DNA of 64,000 bases from Bacteroidota bacterium (GCA_018816945.1 JAHIVC010000006.1:1-64000), one strand, 5' to 3'; counted from the stretch's first letter, positions 35,448 to 44,742 are shown. Notes: generated from the letters alone by a model not told the origin. Numbers and translations are program-made.

Positions 35448-35852
35448 TCATTTCCTTTTTACTAGAATAATACCGTATTCTTTCTCAATAAATTGAAAGT
35501 ATTGATAGAGTTTAAAATTTAAATCGATCCCATAATCAATATTGGGTTGGTAATCGATCTGGGTCTCATAAAAATCCCCATATTTTAGTGGATTGAGTGC
35601 TCGTGCATTCCACTCTGAAACATAAAGCACATTCCAGTTTTTATAATATTCGTTCCCATAAAATTCTTTCGAATAGGGTAACGTTGCCAGAAATGTTTCA
35701 AATCCGGGTTCAAATACAAGTAAATCGTATTCAACACTATCAATCTCCTGTTTGGTTTCCAACTGCAGCTTTTTATGTTTTTCTTTGTTTTGCGGATCGG
35801 GATTCATCATGAATATGATTGAAAAGCCCAATATGTATGTAATTGTTTTCAT
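35448..35852 (-). CDS. DUF6146-family protein
   Basis: A 134-residue protein with a short N-terminal hydrophobic segment (about 4-16) that may be a signal peptide. The body has the pattern VEYDLLVFEPGFETFLAT, then YVSEWNARALNPLKYGDFYETQIDYQPNIDYGIDLNFKLYQYFQFIEKEYGI, which I associate with DUF6146, a Bacteroidota family of unknown function. It is monocistronic; the 288-bp gap between it and the Sco gene shows no clear signal. Confidence 0.75.
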   Translation of the reverse strand: MKTITYILGFSIIFMMNPDPQNKEKHKKLQLETKQEIDSVEYDLLVFEPGFETFLATLPYSKEFYGNEYYKNWNVLYVSEWNARALNPLKYGDFYETQIDYQPNIDYGIDLNFKLYQYFQFIEKEYGIILVKRK

Positions 35853-35872
35853 CTGTTAATAATTTAAATTAA

Positions 35873-35923
35873 ACTTGCCTGCTGCAAGCAAGTTGGTCGG
35901 ATGCCTGCCTGTCGGCAGACAGG
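35873..35923. repeat. GC-rich palindrome pair
   Basis: ACTTGC (35873-35878) pairs with GCAAGT (35888-35893), and CCTGCCTG (35904-35911) pairs with CAGACAGG (35916-35923) at seven of eight positions around a TCGG loop. They lie in the 319-bp gap between the LruC and DUF6146 genes. Similar CTGCC/GGCAG hairpins occur near 12412, 22261, 42103 and 48301. Between 35924 and the terminator near 36121 I see nothing else. Confidence 0.55.
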
Positions 35924-36117
35924 GAACTCACAGCTGAGATTTTCATCCTTGTTTGTGCTAATCGAACATGCTCGTTTCATAGCCAAATAATTATAATTAT
36001 ACTCTTATATACAAATAACATTCTCTTTTTCAAGGTATAAAGTTACGAATTAGGTGTGGCATATGTCAATGATTAAAAAGAGATAAATTAAATGATAGAA
36101 GATTTTGACTTAATGAC

Positions 36118-36152
36118 AAAAAAAAGCCCCTCCACATGTAGCGAAAGGGCTT
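36118..36152 (-). terminator. rho-independent terminator of the LruC gene
   Basis: Read on the minus strand, AAGCCC (36152-36147) pairs with GGGCTT (36129-36124), extended by one or two bases, and is followed by eight T residues (36125-36118). It lies 20 bp past the LruC gene stop codon. Confidence 0.8.
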
Positions 36153-36171
36153 TCTAAAACTTAACTTATTA

Positions 36172-38109
36172 TTAATTAGGATTGTAAATATAATTGCTAT
36201 TCCTGTATCCTGAGTTATTTAAGTACCAATCATCATACAAGGCTCCACTACTTTCTGCCCATTCGGCAAATTTCAAGTAGGCTAGTACGATTTCACGCTT
36301 TTCATAAGGATATTCGAACACTTCGGGGATATTTATTGCCCAAGGTAAATTATTTTCTGATTTGTAATAGCGATTTGTTGCAACATCGCTATCATCATTA
36401 AAGGTACTAAAAAATGCATTGTTAGCAAGTGAAGTAGGAGGATAGTCGGGTAAATGAACTTCTCTTCCACGAACTTTATTAACTACAATAAACGGATTGA
36501 AATTACCAATATTTAAATTATTATAACTTACGGCACCTCCACTTGCAAATGAACCATTTGCAAAGAAAACCATATTAACAACAATGGTATCCGGAGTCAC
36601 ATATGGTGCATTTTCAACCGTGTTCACTCCAATTCCTGAACCGGGGTGAGTCATTATTCTATATGAATCGTCATAAACTATAACCGTAGCCTTACTTTGA
36701 TTCTGTTCAAGCCCATTTGACGCTAAAGAGAAGATTCCACCTGAAGCGATGTCTTGACCTGTTACACTTATTATTTGATTGTTGTTAACATTAGGTAGTT
36801 GAAATCCAAAAGCATTATGAAAGGATGCTCCGAATGCATGAACAATGAATGTTGAAGCAATATTTAATACCCGATCCTGATTATCTTTTGTTACCACAAA
36901 ATTATAGGAGATAACGAGGTCGTTAAAATCATAATCACCTTTTGATGGCCAAAGATCTTCATATGCAAGTGTCCCTTTAGAGGTTGTAGTTGTATTATTG
37001 TTTCCCGGATCATCACCCGGATCATCACCCGGATCAACCGGCTCTATTTCTCCACAAAGCGATAAGTTGTTTTTGTTGTATCCTTTAACAATTTTGAAAG
37101 ATCCATAAGTATCTCCAATTGCAATATCAACAGAGCAACTGGTATGGATTGATGTATTTTCACTTTCATTTACATAAATGAAAAGTGAATTATTTAACCT
37201 ACCATCATTGCCGTCCCCGGTAAAGGTAAATTCTTCGTTTGGATCAACTATACCACTAAATGAGGTGACCCATTGTGAACCTTGTTTTGATATTACTTTT
37301 ATATTTGCTGTTGTGCTGCCGGTGTATCTTAAAGTTAATGATACCAATCCACCCTCGCATCCACATTCGTTTGGTGCATCACATAATGGAATTTGATTAT
37401 CGCTGGTTCCTGAAATAATGCTAAAAACATCAAAATTATCACCTACATAAAGATTATACTTACAATCTACCTGCATGGACGATTTCTTAGTTCCATTTAC
37501 ATAAAAATAGATTATCTTATCCATTTTACCGGTACTCTTTGATCCTGTAAAACTAAATGTTCCGCCAGGTTGCACAGTATTTTCGAATATAACAACACTG
37601 TTTTTATTTTCTACAACTTTAATCGTGGCTGAAGAACTGCCGTTATATTTCATGGTTAAGGTTTGTAAGCCCCCTTCGCATCCACAATTAACCGCATTTG
37701 TGCTTTTTAAATCAAGATTGTAATCATATGATAAAACATTGCTGAACCCAAGTAATATAGGTACATATCTGTTGTTGTACCCATAATAAATGACAGCAGT
37801 ACTTAAATATGAAGGAGTTGTAATAGTAGTACTAACCGTATTTGTTGTAGCGTTACCATAGCCAATATATAATAGTTGCTCCAAATTTTCGGTGTATATT
37901 CTTACTACTTCTGATGGGTTATTCACAGGAAGCGTAAGAGAAATGGTAACTGTTTTTGTAGTCTTCCAATCAAAGTTTTTGGCTACCACTAGGTTTTCCA
38001 TTAATTTTGAATCAGTTTGACTTTCATCCGAATCAGGCCACTTTCTGCAAGACCCAAGTGTGAACATGATGATGATCACAATTCCCAGTAAATACCTTAA
38101 ACTTTTCAT
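36172..38109 (-). CDS. LruC-domain surface lipoprotein with a duplicated middle domain
   Basis: A 645-residue lipoprotein: signal peptide with lipobox (MFTLGSC, Cys21). Residues about 45-140 form a beta-rich N-terminal part. Two tandem repeats of roughly 95 residues follow, each opening with CGCEGG (CGCEGGLQTLTMKYNGSSSA and CGCEGGLVSLTLRYTGSTTA) and closing with GD-x(1-2)-[YF]-[DG]-x-F-x-I. A low-complexity linker PGDDPGDDPGNN separates them from the C-terminal LruC domain (DLWPSKGDYDFNDLVISYNF near 386, a conserved calcium-like Asp cluster). LruC proteins are leptospiral and bacteroidetal surface proteins of unclear role. It has its own terminator. Confidence 0.82.
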   Translation of the reverse strand: MKSLRYLLGIVIIIMFTLGSCRKWPDSDESQTDSKLMENLVVAKNFDWKTTKTVTISLTLPVNNPSEVVRIYTENLEQLLYIGYGNATTNTVSTTITTPSYLSTAVIYYGYNNRYVPILLGFSNVLSYDYNLDLKSTNAVNCGCEGGLQTLTMKYNGSSSATIKVVENKNSVVIFENTVQPGGTFSFTGSKSTGKMDKIIYFYVNGTKKSSMQVDCKYNLYVGDNFDVFSIISGTSDNQIPLCDAPNECGCEGGLVSLTLRYTGSTTANIKVISKQGSQWVTSFSGIVDPNEEFTFTGDGNDGRLNNSLFIYVNESENTSIHTSCSVDIAIGDTYGSFKIVKGYNKNNLSLCGEIEPVDPGDDPGDDPGNNNTTTTSKGTLAYEDLWPSKGDYDFNDLVISYNFVVTKDNQDRVLNIASTFIVHAFGASFHNAFGFQLPNVNNNQIISVTGQDIASGGIFSLASNGLEQNQSKATVIVYDDSYRIMTHPGSGIGVNTVENAPYVTPDTIVVNMVFFANGSFASGGAVSYNNLNIGNFNPFIVVNKVRGREVHLPDYPPTSLANNAFFSTFNDDSDVATNRYYKSENNLPWAINIPEVFEYPYEKREIVLAYLKFAEWAESSGALYDDWYLNNSGYRNSNYIYNPN

Positions 38110-38364
38110 AGCAATAATTTTATAGTTTCAGTAATATAGTCAATCAGTATGCCAATAATTAAATATGTTTATAACTGATACATATTTAAGTGATTATGAT
38201 TTTTTTATTGAGATAATACAGAATGGTTTATATCCAAATATGATTTTTTATTCTCAAAATGGGAATTACATAATCATATCACCCAAAAGCAAAATTAATG
38301 AATTAAAAACCTAATGCTATAGGTATTTCGCCTAAGATATCAGAAGTGGAATGTTAATTAGTTA

Positions 38365-38835
38365 TTAGCGGGGATTGATTACAATATTTTTTACATCATC
38401 AAGAGTAACTGTGCCACCTTTATTTCCCCATGCATTGAGCACGTAGTTTATTACTGCAACAGCATCTTCTTTGGTATTAACCTGAGGTGTCATGGGAGCA
38501 TTGTAGGTTACACCATTTACAACCATCGGGATATGAGAGCCATTCAGTGTTTGAGTAACAGCACGTACTTTGTCTTTAAAAAGATAATCTGAATTTTTTA
38601 AAGGAGGAAAAGCTCCGGTTATGCCTTCGCCATTGGCCATATGGCAAATGATACATTTTTCTTTATAAATTTTTGCCCCTTTTGGGTATTTTGCATCGGC
38701 CGGATCAGCAGCCTGTTGAGGGCCCATTGTCATTTCTGAGTCTGAATTCAATGTGTTTGAAATCCTCCCGAATGAATTTAGTGTGATAAATCCAATTGCT
38801 ATTAATATTATGATTATGATATTTTTAGTTTTCAT
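38365..38835 (-). CDS. small exported monohaem cytochrome c
   Basis: A 156-residue protein with an N-terminal hydrophobic segment (about 6-22) that acts as a signal or anchor. One haem site KCIICHMANGEGI (CxxCH near 61-65) is followed by a distal-Met region (HIPMVVNGVTYNAPMTPQ). It is a class I cytochrome c of the cbb3/CcoP-like domain size. It lies 54 bp after the SafE-like gene at the end of the cbb3 cluster and may shuttle electrons to CcoNO or to the caa3 enzyme. I cannot assign a specific partner. Confidence 0.85.
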   Translation of the reverse strand: MKTKNIIIIILIAIGFITLNSFGRISNTLNSDSEMTMGPQQAADPADAKYPKGAKIYKEKCIICHMANGEGITGAFPPLKNSDYLFKDKVRAVTQTLNGSHIPMVVNGVTYNAPMTPQVNTKEDAVAVINYVLNAWGNKGGTVTLDDVKNIVINPR

Positions 38836-38889
38836 CTGTTTATGTTTTATGTTTGAATTATAATGTAAAATTAATATAAAGTATTTTGA

Positions 38890-39594
38890 CTAATGCATCA
38901 TTTTCATTTCGGTATTATTTGTCTTGTTAAGTTTTGGGCTGATGTATTTTATGCCCAGGTTCATTCCCCTAAGAATAAATAATATTCCAATGATCACAAT
39001 AAATACCGGGATAAATTTTCTTATTCTGTTTCTGAAGCGTGTACTGATTATATTCCCAATTAATGAAACACTTAACATCACCGGAAGGGTTCCTAACCCG
39101 AAGATAACCATGTACATAGCCCCATTTAATACCTCGCCGGTCGCAACTGCACCTGCTATGGCCATATAAACCAGACCACAAGGAAGAAATCCGTTCAATA
39201 ATCCTATTAAAAAGAGCGAATTATAAGAATGGTTTTTAAAAAGATCACTGAATGCCTTTTTCAATCCGCTCACTAATTTGTTTATCAGTCCATCCAATTG
39301 TGCCCTGTTTCTGAGAACTACTGGGAATAGGACCGAGATGATCATGATGGCTCCCATTACGATTGATACCCATTGCTGTAATCCTGCCAATTTAAATCCT
39401 TTGCCAAGTAAACCAAAGAAAACCCCCATCAAGCCATAGGTAAATGCCCGGCCGATATTATAAATAAATGCACCTAAAATTTTAGATATCCAATTTGAAT
39501 GTGTCAAGGGAAGGGCAATGGCTATGGGGCCGCACATTCCGATACAATGAAAACTCCCTATCAAACCTAAAGTTAATGCTGCTAATAATTCCAT
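38890..39594 (-). CDS. TauE/SafE-family membrane protein of the cbb3 cluster (copper handling)
   Basis: A 234-residue protein with six or seven membrane helices. The N terminus LGLIGSFHCIGMCGPIAIAL contains the HCIGMCGP motif, a likely copper-binding CxxxC with a neighbouring His, and a second helix has LLNGFLPCGLVYMAIAGA. This subtype of the sulfite-exporter TauE/SafE family sits next to ccoG, fixH and ccoI genes in many Bacteroidota and is thought to serve copper delivery to cbb3 oxidase. It lies 1 bp after the FixH gene. The term sulfite exporter is a family label and probably misleading. Confidence 0.85.
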   Translation of the reverse strand: MELLAALTLGLIGSFHCIGMCGPIAIALPLTHSNWISKILGAFIYNIGRAFTYGLMGVFFGLLGKGFKLAGLQQWVSIVMGAIMIISVLFPVVLRNRAQLDGLINKLVSGLKKAFSDLFKNHSYNSLFLIGLLNGFLPCGLVYMAIAGAVATGEVLNGAMYMVIFGLGTLPVMLSVSLIGNIISTRFRNRIRKFIPVFIVIIGILFILRGMNLGIKYISPKLNKTNNTEMKMMH

Positions 39595-39595
39595 A

Positions 39596-40042
39596 TCATA
39601 AGATTATTGTTAATTCCTGATAAAATGATTCGCTTTGATAGGTCCAGTCAACTTTTACAATATACTTGCCCTTAAGTAATTTGTCAGCTTTAATGGTTTG
39701 TGAGTTAAGTGAGTCGAGAATTATTTTGAATGTCATGTCCGAACGCGCATCAGATGGCCGGTAAATATATATTTCTCCTTCAATATCATTCTGTTTTTGA
39801 CTTGAAGGAAAACTAAACCATAATTCTTTGTTGTTTTGAATCAAGCGAATTTCCTCGCCCAGTTTTTGTAAATTTTTGCGCTTTTCAATTTGTTTTTCGT
39901 AAGTCAGTTCTTTTGGATAATAATCATCTTCAACCAGATCATTATTTTGCATGAATGCAAAATATACAAACGAAAAAATGGCAATAAAAAATAGTACTAA
40001 AAATATAAAAATCCCTGTTCCCCAATTAAACCTTTTTTGCAT
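39596..40042 (-). CDS. ccoH: FixH-family cbb3 assembly protein (CcoH)
   Basis: A 148-residue protein with one N-terminal transmembrane helix (about 7-30, WGTGIFIFLVLFFIAIFSFVYF) and a periplasmic beta domain with the FixH start NDLVEDDYYPKELTYEKQI and a C-terminal LKGKYIVKVDWTYQSESFYQE. CcoH aids stable assembly of cbb3 oxidase. It sits between ccoG (4 bp upstream) and the SafE-like gene (1 bp downstream), so the three are translationally close. Confidence 0.92.
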   Translation of the reverse strand: MQKRFNWGTGIFIFLVLFFIAIFSFVYFAFMQNNDLVEDDYYPKELTYEKQIEKRKNLQKLGEEIRLIQNNKELWFSFPSSQKQNDIEGEIYIYRPSDARSDMTFKIILDSLNSQTIKADKLLKGKYIVKVDWTYQSESFYQELTIIL

Positions 40043-40046
40043 GTTT

Positions 40047-41468
40047 TTATTTGTTTGGTCCGATAAAGGTTGTTTTTATTTGCTCGATCATTTGGCCATT
40101 GCCAAATATTCCAATCTCAATATCTGTTTCCTGATTATCAATTTCATTGCTTTTGAAATTGATGAAAAAAACAGATTCTCCAATAGTTTGCGCTTTTACT
40201 TTTGTAAAATCCCCAATCATTGTAATTTCTCCGTTGTGCGACAATAACCTAATTTCGATGGGCACATCAACATTGGTTTTGTTGACCATTTTAATATTAT
40301 AAAGATTACTGATCCTGCCATCGGGTTGTTCCTGATACAGCATACCCGGGGCACGTAAAATAATCGTTTCAACACTTGTACGTGTATTGAACAAATATAC
40401 AATCAGTGCCAAAAGGATCACCAAGACTGCAGAATATGCGATTGAACGCGCATTTGGCTTCCATTTCTGTGATTCGGCAATCATTTTTTCCGAAGCATAT
40501 CGGATCAAGCCACGTGGTTGTTCTACTGCATCCATCATGCTATTGCATGCATCAATGCAGGCCGTGCAGTTGATACACTCCAATTGGGTCCCATTTCTGA
40601 TGTCGATTCCGGTTGGGCAAACCTGAACACATTGCTTACAATTAATGCAATCGCCCTTGTCATTCTTCTTGCGATCTTCTCCTTTGAAAAAGGTACCTTT
40701 GGGTTCGCCCCGCTTATAATCATAGGCTACTACAATTGAATTTTTATCGAGCAATACACCTTGAAGTCTGCCGTAAGGACAAACAACTGTACAGACTTGT
40801 TCGCGGAAATGCGCAAAAATGAAATAAAAAACCCCTGAGAATATTAGCATAGCTGCCAGTCCATTCAGGTGCTCCAAAGGATTTCCGAGTATGATTAATT
40901 TTAAATTCTCGATGCCAATAATATAGGCCAAAAAAGTATTTCCAATTATAAATGAAATCAGGTAAAAAATTAAATGTTTTGTAGTTTTCCTCCAAATTCT
41001 ATTAAAACCCCAAGCCTGTTCACTTAATATTTTCTGATTTCTTGTATTCCCTTCAATCAGGTATTCTATTTTTCGAAACACAAATTCCATAAAAATAGTT
41101 TGCGGACAGGTCCATCCGCACCAAACCCTACCATAAGTGGTTGTAAATAATATAATGAAAACAAAAAGAGAAAGCATAGCCAGAAAAAAGAGATGAAAGT
41201 CCTGGGGCCAAAATTGCATCCCTAAAATGATAATTTTCCGTTCAATAAAATTTAGTAAGAGAACAGGATTTCCATTAATCTTTAAAAATGGTCCTGCAAA
41301 TAAGAATATTAATAAAACCACCTCAACAATCGTACGGTAACTGGTAAGTTTTCCCTTTGGGTTTTTTGCATAAACCCACAGCCGTTTTCCTTTATTGTCG
41401 ATGGTTGCGAGGTGGTCCCTAAAGGAGGGTTCATCTGGTTTATCGCGTTTAAATTGTACCATGACCAA
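40047..41468 (-). CDS. ccoG: cbb3 oxidase accessory ferredoxin-type protein CcoG (FixG/RdxA)
   Basis: A 473-residue membrane iron-sulfur protein. About five helices occur between 40 and 350, with a FixG-type segment TYGRVWCGWTCPQTIFMEFVFRKIE. Two [4Fe-4S] motifs follow: CINCKQCVQVCP (near 274-285) and CINCTACIDACN (near 299-310). A periplasmic C-terminal domain from about 360 (FNTRTSVETIILRAPGM) resembles the Ig-like tail of FixG. It has been linked to copper reduction for cbb3 assembly. It starts 5 bp after the ccoP stop codon. Confidence 0.95.
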   Translation of the reverse strand: MVMVQFKRDKPDEPSFRDHLATIDNKGKRLWVYAKNPKGKLTSYRTIVEVVLLIFLFAGPFLKINGNPVLLLNFIERKIIILGMQFWPQDFHLFFLAMLSLFVFIILFTTTYGRVWCGWTCPQTIFMEFVFRKIEYLIEGNTRNQKILSEQAWGFNRIWRKTTKHLIFYLISFIIGNTFLAYIIGIENLKLIILGNPLEHLNGLAAMLIFSGVFYFIFAHFREQVCTVVCPYGRLQGVLLDKNSIVVAYDYKRGEPKGTFFKGEDRKKNDKGDCINCKQCVQVCPTGIDIRNGTQLECINCTACIDACNSMMDAVEQPRGLIRYASEKMIAESQKWKPNARSIAYSAVLVILLALIVYLFNTRTSVETIILRAPGMLYQEQPDGRISNLYNIKMVNKTNVDVPIEIRLLSHNGEITMIGDFTKVKAQTIGESVFFINFKSNEIDNQETDIEIGIFGNGQMIEQIKTTFIGPNK

Positions 41469-41473
41469 TTTGA

Positions 41474-42067
41474 TTAACGTACATATTTTTCGCCTTGTGC
41501 TGCTTTTTGATTTGGAGGATTTGTTCCTTCAAGATTATAGATAAAACTAGCAACTTGCTGGATTTGAACCGGTGTTAATTGATCTTTCCATGAAATCATT
41601 CCCATAGATGGGTTTCCAATTTTAATGATTTTAAAAATATCCCCAATGCTCCCACCATGTATCCAATATTCGTCTGTTAGATTTGGGCCAACCAAACCTT
41701 CACCATTTGAGAGATGGCACACCAAACATAGTTTGTCGTAAATAACTTTCCCTTCTGCTAAACCGGCTTCATCGGTCAGCACTTCTACGTTGGTTTCATC
41801 GAGTACCTTAGTTCTTCGGCTATCCATGATTCTTGCTGCTTCACTCATTTCGTTTTCATATTCTTCCGCCTGCGAAATACCGGTGTACATCACCTCGTAA
41901 CGAACATAGTAAATGGCCGCAAATACAATGGTTAGATAAAAAAGCCAAAGCCACCATTTTGGCATTGGGTTGTTCAACTCTTGGATGCCATCATAATCGT
42001 GACCTGATAAAAGTTCATCACCGGTTAGTTCATCTTTTTCGAGTTCGTGTTCATTATTGGTTGTCAT
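41474..42067 (-). CDS. ccoP: cbb3 oxidase subunit III, monohaem CcoP
   Basis: A 197-residue subunit. A transmembrane helix lies near 41-58 (LWLFYLTIVFAAIYYVRY) after the canonical NPMPKWW motif of CcoP. Only one haem site is seen, CLVCHLSNGEGLVGPNL (near 117-121), with distal Met in NPSMGMISW; the classic proteobacterial CcoP has two CxxCH sites. The short monohaem form is usual in this phylum. It precedes ccoG by 5 bp and is separated from ccoQ by 134 bp that contain a small GC-rich palindrome. Confidence 0.92.
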   Translation of the reverse strand: MTTNNEHELEKDELTGDELLSGHDYDGIQELNNPMPKWWLWLFYLTIVFAAIYYVRYEVMYTGISQAEEYENEMSEAARIMDSRRTKVLDETNVEVLTDEAGLAEGKVIYDKLCLVCHLSNGEGLVGPNLTDEYWIHGGSIGDIFKIIKIGNPSMGMISWKDQLTPVQIQQVASFIYNLEGTNPPNQKAAQGEKYVR

Positions 42068-42102
42068 CTGTTAAAATTTTAGATAAAAAATTCAAGTATC
42101 AA

Positions 42103-42120
42103 CCTGCATGCAGCAGGCAG
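42103..42120. repeat. small GC-rich palindrome between ccoQ and ccoP
   Basis: CCTGC (42103-42107) pairs with GCAGG (42113-42117) around ATGCA, inside a 134-bp gap. It belongs to the CTGC/GCAG hairpins scattered through this window. Confidence 0.4.
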
Positions 42121-42201
42121 GGACACAAGAAAGGTTTTATTCGTTGTTTTTCTTCTTATTCATTCAATACAATAGTCAAATATGTATCCTTAGCAAATTT
42201 T

Positions 42202-42399
42202 CTAATGAGCATCTTCATTCCCATCCCTAATCATGCCATCATCAAAAGGAATTTGATTCATATCCTGAATATCTTCTTTGCTGATTTTTAATGCCCAAAT
42301 AGTAATAGTAATAAACATACTTAAGAAAATGATCAAGGTGATAATCGGATAAATTGCGATTCCATCAATTGATTGTAAATAATGACTTACGATTTTCAT
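42202..42399 (-). CDS. ccoQ: cbb3 oxidase subunit IV (CcoQ-like)
   Basis: A 65-residue protein with one transmembrane helix (about 16-36, YPIITLIIFLSMFITITIWAL) followed by an acidic tail (KEDIQDMNQIPFDDG). It sits between ccoNO (5 bp upstream) and ccoP, as CcoQ does. Size and layout fit; sequence identity in this family is low, so position carries much of the call. Confidence 0.8.
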   Translation of the reverse strand: MKIVSHYLQSIDGIAIYPIITLIIFLSMFITITIWALKISKEDIQDMNQIPFDDGMIRDGNEDAH

Positions 42400-42404
42400 A
42401 ATTC

Positions 42405-44534
42405 TTATTTTTTACTGATATCTGTTCCTAAACGATGAAGGTAAGCTATCAAAGCAATGATTTCTTTGTTGTTTTGAGTTTCAACTCCACCGTTTCTTAG
42501 ATTTTCGACAATCGCATCGGCCTGTTTTAAAAGTTCGTCTTTTGCAATGTCGGCATACCCTTCAGTATAAGGTACCCCAAGTTTTTGCATTACTCTTATC
42601 TTTTTATCGATGACCGATAAATCCAAATCATTTGTCAGGAGCCATGGATATGCGGGCATGATCGATTGTGGACTCACAAGCTGTGGATCTTTCATGTGGT
42701 TATAATGCCATGATGCAGGTTTATACATTTTACCGGTAACCACACCTTCGCGAGCCAAATCAGGTCCTGTTCGTTTCGAGCCCCATTGAAATGGGCGATC
42801 ATAAACAAATTCACCAGCCTTGGAGTATTCGCCATAACGCTCTGTTTCCGACCTAAACGGTCGAACCATTTGTGAATGGCAGGTATAACAACCCTCGCGA
42901 ACATAAATATCACGTCCTTCTAATTCAAGCGGAGTATAAGGCTGTACACTTGAAATGGTTGGGATATTGGACTTAATTAAATAAGTTGGTACCACTTCAA
43001 TAACGCCACCAATCAGAATTGCCAATAAAGCCAGAAGCATAAATTGAATTGGTCTTCTTTCCAACCATCGATGAAAACCTTCACCTTGCTGGCGTCTGAG
43101 GCCTATCTTTTCACGAGCGGGAGCTTCAGCAGCTTCCTCTTTAACAAAATTCCCCGAATTTACAGTCCTAAATATGTTATATACAAAGAGAAAAGCTCCT
43201 GAAATATATAGGGTACCTCCCAAAATTCGGGCATGGTACATTGGTATAATTTGGGTTACCGTTTCAAGGAAATTAGGATATTTCAGGAACCCATCAGCTG
43301 TAAATTCTTTCCACATTAAAGCTTGTGTTACTGCACCCCAATATAGTGGAATGGCATAAAATAAAATCCCTAATGTGCCAAGCCAGAAGTGAGTATTGGC
43401 CAATTTTTTCGAGTAGAGTTTCGTGTCGAAAATGCGTGGGATCAGCCAGTAAATAATCCCGAAAGTCATAAATCCATTCCAGCCTAAGGCAGCAATATGA
43501 ACATGTGCGATGGTCCAGTCGGTAAAGTGTGTAATAGCGTTTACGGATTTTAACGACATCATAGGACCTTCAAAAGTTGATAAACCGTAAGCTGTTACGG
43601 CAACTACCAAAAATTTCAATATTGGGTCTTCACGAACACGATCCCAGGCACCGCGCAATGTAAGTAAGCCATTGAGCATTCCGCCCCACGATGGTGCGAT
43701 CAGCATAATTGAAAAAACAACCCCAAGTGCTTGCGTCCAATCTGGCAAGGATGAATATAAAAGGTGATGTGGGCCGGCCCAGATATATAAGAAAATCAAG
43801 GCCCAGAAATGGATAATTGAAAGTTTATAAGAATAAATGGGGCGATTGGCAGCCTTTGGTAAAAAATAATACATCAACCCCAAATATGGGGTTGTCAGGA
43901 AAAACGCAACTGCATTATGTCCGTACCACCATTGTACGAGCGCATCCTGAACCCCGGCATACAATGAATAGCTTTTCCAAAAAGTAACAGGAATTGCAAA
44001 AGAGTTAACAATATGCAGGACCGCCACTGTAACAAAAGTGGCAATGTAAAACCAAATGGCAACATAAATATGTCCCGTTCTTCTCTTGATAATGGTACCC
44101 ATCATGTTCCAACCAAAAACAACCCAGATAATTGCGATGGCTATATCCAAGGGCCATTCCAATTCAGCATATTCCTTACTTGTTGTGAACCCTAAAACCA
44201 GTGTAGTTGCTGCTGCTAGTATAATAAGTTGCCATCCCCAGAAGTGAATGTAACTAAGCATATCACTATACATCCGCGCTTTGGTAAGGCGCTGAAGGGA
44301 ATAATAAATCCCCATAAAAATTCCATTGCCTACAAATGCAAATATTACCGCGTTGGTATGCACGGGTCTGATCCTTCCGAAAGTGGTGTAAGCAAGATCA
44401 AATGAGAGGGCCGGCCATACCATTTGCAATGCTGCCAATAATCCTACAAGCATTCCGATAATACCCCACAAGATGGTGGCATAAGCAAAATACTTTACAA
44501 TCCGGTTGTCGTAATAGAATTTTTCAATTTCCAT
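42405..44534 (-). CDS. ccoN: fused cbb3 oxidase subunits I and II (CcoNO)
   Basis: Start placed at the ATG at 44534 (MEIEKFYYDNRIVKYFAYA); a more upstream ATG would add 42 polar residues overlapping ccoS. The 709-residue product joins CcoN (about 1-490) to CcoO (about 510-709). CcoN shows the conserved His motifs GRIRPVHTNAVIF (near 53), VQWWYGHNAVAFFLT (near 195) and DWTIAHVHIAALGWNG (near 345). CcoO carries one membrane helix (MLLALLAILIGGVIEVV) and a haem c site CYTCHSQMVRPF. It is the catalytic core of the high-affinity oxygen reductase. The fusion is known in Bacteroidota. It overlaps ccoS by 11 bp. Confidence 0.95.
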   Translation of the reverse strand: MEIEKFYYDNRIVKYFAYATILWGIIGMLVGLLAALQMVWPALSFDLAYTTFGRIRPVHTNAVIFAFVGNGIFMGIYYSLQRLTKARMYSDMLSYIHFWGWQLIILAAATTLVLGFTTSKEYAELEWPLDIAIAIIWVVFGWNMMGTIIKRRTGHIYVAIWFYIATFVTVAVLHIVNSFAIPVTFWKSYSLYAGVQDALVQWWYGHNAVAFFLTTPYLGLMYYFLPKAANRPIYSYKLSIIHFWALIFLYIWAGPHHLLYSSLPDWTQALGVVFSIMLIAPSWGGMLNGLLTLRGAWDRVREDPILKFLVVAVTAYGLSTFEGPMMSLKSVNAITHFTDWTIAHVHIAALGWNGFMTFGIIYWLIPRIFDTKLYSKKLANTHFWLGTLGILFYAIPLYWGAVTQALMWKEFTADGFLKYPNFLETVTQIIPMYHARILGGTLYISGAFLFVYNIFRTVNSGNFVKEEAAEAPAREKIGLRRQQGEGFHRWLERRPIQFMLLALLAILIGGVIEVVPTYLIKSNIPTISSVQPYTPLELEGRDIYVREGCYTCHSQMVRPFRSETERYGEYSKAGEFVYDRPFQWGSKRTGPDLAREGVVTGKMYKPASWHYNHMKDPQLVSPQSIMPAYPWLLTNDLDLSVIDKKIRVMQKLGVPYTEGYADIAKDELLKQADAIVENLRNGGVETQNNKEIIALIAYLHRLGTDISKK

Positions 44535-44742
44535 GTTCTGTATTTTTAGTTTTATGATCGGGTGTTTCTTTTGTTTCTTCCACTGGCTCTTCTTGTTTTT
44601 TAGGCTTGTCGTCAAATAAAATTCGAATGGATGGGGTATAATCATCTTCGTATTGGCCACTTTTAACCGACCATATAAACGCGATTAAAAATCCTGCGGC
44701 TACCAACAGACTGAAACCAATTAATACAAATAATGCACTCAT
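44524..44742 (-). CDS. ccoS: cbb3 oxidase assembly protein CcoS
   Basis: A 72-residue protein when started at the ATG at 44742 (MSALFVLIGFSLLVAAGFLIAFIW); an ATG 22 codons upstream is possible but adds a second hydrophobic stretch not typical of CcoS. One transmembrane helix is followed by SVKSGQYEDDYTPSIRILFDD, the hallmark of CcoS, which is needed to insert cofactors into CcoN. Its end overlaps the ccoN start by 11 bp, suggesting translational coupling. The 226-bp gap upstream likely holds the cco promoter. Confidence 0.9.
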   Translation of the reverse strand: MSALFVLIGFSLLVAAGFLIAFIWSVKSGQYEDDYTPSIRILFDDKPKKQEEPVEETKETPDHKTKNTEHGN

